A DNA stretch of 35,000 nucleotides from assembly GCA_001586965.3 (NCBI GenBank), contig LUCW03001443.1, positions 40,001-75,000 on the forward strand. Direction: 5' to 3'. Origin of the DNA: Sphaeroforma sirkka (lineage: Eukaryota > Opisthokonta > Ichthyosporea > Ichthyophonida). The position numbers and the translations under genes were made by a program. Below, piece by piece: positions 33,004 through 35,000 of the stretch. The notes beneath the pieces were generated by a model. That model was not told the DNA's origin. It was given only the letters and a program-made list of their open reading frames with translations, and searched no databases. Numbering within the stretch: the stretch's first letter is position 1; every line of letters starts with the position of its first letter.

Positions 33004-33470
33004 AACGTATTTTTTGACTTTTCTCCGCGTAGCTGCTATCCGCCTGTGAAAAGAAAAAAAATTAAAATCAGGATGGTCAAACTCCAAGAAGAGGACCCCA
33101 AAGGCGATGATAGTGACTGCGTAAATCATATTATATCATGCTGCTGCATATGAAATTCCAAGTAAGGGAGGCTCAAAGGAGAAGGGTCGTTAGTTACTGA
33201 ACACCAAACGCAATTCACACGGATATCAGGAAGGCCGCGACAATCTATTAGTATGATATGCGAGTCACGCTCGGGCTCGATGGAAGGAAACAGGCAGTTG
33301 CAGAATTCTACTGTGAGATTTAAGCATCTCTAGATGTTCGCCTTCAAATAGAATTTGACACAACAACCTTAGTTTCTATAGAACTACCTGAGGTATTCAT
33401 TAGTAGGTTTCAACCAACGCTTGTAAAGTATGACATGATGGTTAAGCGACAGCCATTGGATACATAATAC

Positions 33471-34822
33471 CTATAGATTGTAGTCACGAAAGCCGATGCA
33501 AATATCAGAGAGAGAATCGCGAACCACAGCAAGACCGTTGACAGAAAGTATGCAGTGACGGGTTGTGCGTTCAGATGGTCTGCGGACACAGCCGCGATGT
33601 AGAGGCCATTGGAAACTCGATGCACATCGACAGAGCTAACACGCTTGGATGCCCAGCCAGTCCCACCAGTGGGTTCTATTCGTCGGACTGGCTTCTCTTT
33701 ATAGTGTGTGGCATTGAGAGTGCTTATTTCTACAGCCCATACGGCAGCCGTGCCATGGCCTGTAGAAGCCACACCAAATTTTCAGGCACAAAAATATACT
33801 TTGAGATATTCTAATAGCCCGAAGGAAGAAGTACATTCACGATGATTTGCTGAACAAAAGAAGTGCTGCTTTCTAGTCAGAGATGAGCACAGCGAGATAC
33901 ATACAATGATTCCAATTTCTTCCCAACATACAGCTTCACATGATATACGCACACTTCGCTTCCAGTATTGAAATAATTGTTGTAACCAAATAAACCCAGA
34001 GCCTGACACCGTAACGGTCTTCTGTCATGCTGATATCCTTCACTCGTGTAGCAGTGAAAATTCAGTACCATACGCATGTGCCTCAGGGTATTGACAATAC
34101 CTGCTTCCCGGTGGGCGCTTTCCCTCGCGAATCGGAATAAGACACCATCGAAAGCGACGGGTCGACCGCCTGGTCTCCTGTAGTTAGGATACACCAGTGA
34201 CTCCTGAAGAGGTGATAACGGATGTTCTGCCCATTCGCCTTCGATAATCGAACGACTGCAGTGAAGATGTAGAGAGTTCGTTTTTCGAATCCAAGTGTAC
34301 ATATACCACATACCTACAAACAAAAAGAAAAAATAGACAATCAAGTGAGATTATTTAGACAATAGTGCTGTGTAGATGATTGAAATAAATGCTGACAAAG
34401 ACATGAGTATACAGTTTATATGACAGGGTTGCAGATTTTAATGTCTAACGAATAAAACCTGTATCCAAGTAAAATATTGGGGTCAAACATGTCTACGGCT
34501 ACTGAGCCCATAAAATATAGCCCTAGTGCAAAAACACGCCCCTGGGTTTGGGTAACTTAAGTGACTTGGGATTTCGTGTAGCAATGGAAATACACGAGTT
34601 ATATGATGGGGAACGACTTCTGGTAGTAGTGAGTCCGTCAAAACATTTCCATATGTGCACATACCACCGAAATGGAATACTGTGGGGTCTGAGTATGCTT
34701 TGCCTCGAAGCAGTGTCTTCTGCAAACGCCATTCAGTAGGAGTGTCCTCACTTGCAATATACGCGCGGACCTCAGATATCTCACTGGTGTCGGGTATCAT
34801 AATCAACTGTCCAGTACGTTTG
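33471..34822 (-). CDS. Upstream exons: ectodomain-like region plus membrane segment
   Basis: Minus-strand exons: about 34822-34503 (after a long pyrimidine tract; EISEVRAYIASEDTPTEW, FHFGGMCTYGNVLTDSLL), 34313-33905 (SRSIIEGEWAEHPLSPLQ, CQALGLFGYNNYF), probably one starting at 33872 (KQHFFCSANHRECTSSFG, end unclear), and 33759-33471 (NATHYKEKPVRRIEPTGG, then helix AYFLSTVLLWFAILSLIFAS). Phases match from 34503 to 34313 and from 33905 to 33872. Cysteines, an N-x-T site and the final helix suggest an extracytoplasmic domain anchored by a membrane segment. The last exon leaves two bases, exactly what an exon starting at 33043 of the HtrL/YibB gene needs, so this may be its 5' part. Alternatively it splices to 33118 and ends there. 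I recognise no family. The 5' end is not resolved and may lie beyond the window. Confidence 0.5.
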
Positions 34823-35000
34823 CTTAAAGAAGGGAAAAGAAAAAAAAGAAAAAAAAAAGAATTTTGTGCTGAAGTAACTAAAAAAAAATCTAATACGTTC
34901 GTAAACATTATTATCGTACTCTGCATTTCCGGGGGATTAAGCCGCAAATTTACTATCCCATCTGCCACAGACCAAAATTGATAAGTTAACCTTCCCGAAA
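34823..35000. other. Pyrimidine tract and right window edge
   Basis: A purine-rich plus-strand run at about 34828-34861 is a long pyrimidine tract on the minus strand ending in CTTTAAG, a strong 3' splice-site context for the exon starting at 34822. Upstream exons, if any, may lie beyond the window. Confidence 0.55.

Overview
This is nuclear DNA of a eukaryote, most likely a unicellular one (protist or alga). The two recognisable host genes are split by many GT-AG introns whose exon phases chain exactly. There are eukaryotic-type tRNA genes with oligo-T terminators, long (TA)n microsatellites, a non-LTR (LINE) and a Ty1/copia-like LTR retrotransposon, and large AT-rich intergenic tracts. TAA, TAG and TGA all behave as stops. 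I cannot name the species; folate-biopterin transporters are typical of apicomplexans, kinetoplastids, stramenopiles and plants/algae.

Layout. 1-550: AT microsatellite. About 635-8072 (+): a 15-exon gene for a folate/biopterin (BT1/FBT) transporter of about 594 aa; its last long intron carries a 4 x 57-bp tandem array and two in-phase cryptic exons. About 8490-13080 (+): a GC-richer, decayed LINE with an ORF1-like reading frame, an APE-type endonuclease whose gene segment is duplicated in tandem, a reverse transcriptase and a C-terminal CCHC motif. 13160-14500: three non-coding repeats of about 424-466 bp. 15161-15267: (TA)n. 16321-17194: divergent tRNA-Gly(UCC) and tRNA-Glu(CUC). About 17253-23923 (+): a decayed copia-like element with about 180-bp LTRs, a protease-like motif, a DLFAS-type RNase H segment of the kind known from DIRS/Ty3 elements, an integrase core, copia RT and copia RNase H; several of these segments are tandemly duplicated. 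24363-24989 (-): possible split or degraded coding pieces. 25889-26493: tRNA-Gly(UCC) and two tRNA-Glu(CUC). 27740-28345: a diverged direct repeat. 29131-29760: an unassigned possible coding relic.

29947-33003 (-): a nine-exon gene for a type II membrane protein with a luminal HtrL/YibB-type domain, a family best known from bacteria and nematodes and thought to be glycosyltransferase-like. Further minus-strand exons at 33471-34822 encode an ectodomain-like region plus a membrane segment; they are either the 5' part of the same gene or the end of a separate one.

No operon logic applies. The host genes are independent, and the middle 20 kb is a transposon and tRNA landscape. Its common thread is tandem duplication of 45-470 bp segments in both mobile elements and in intergenic DNA.
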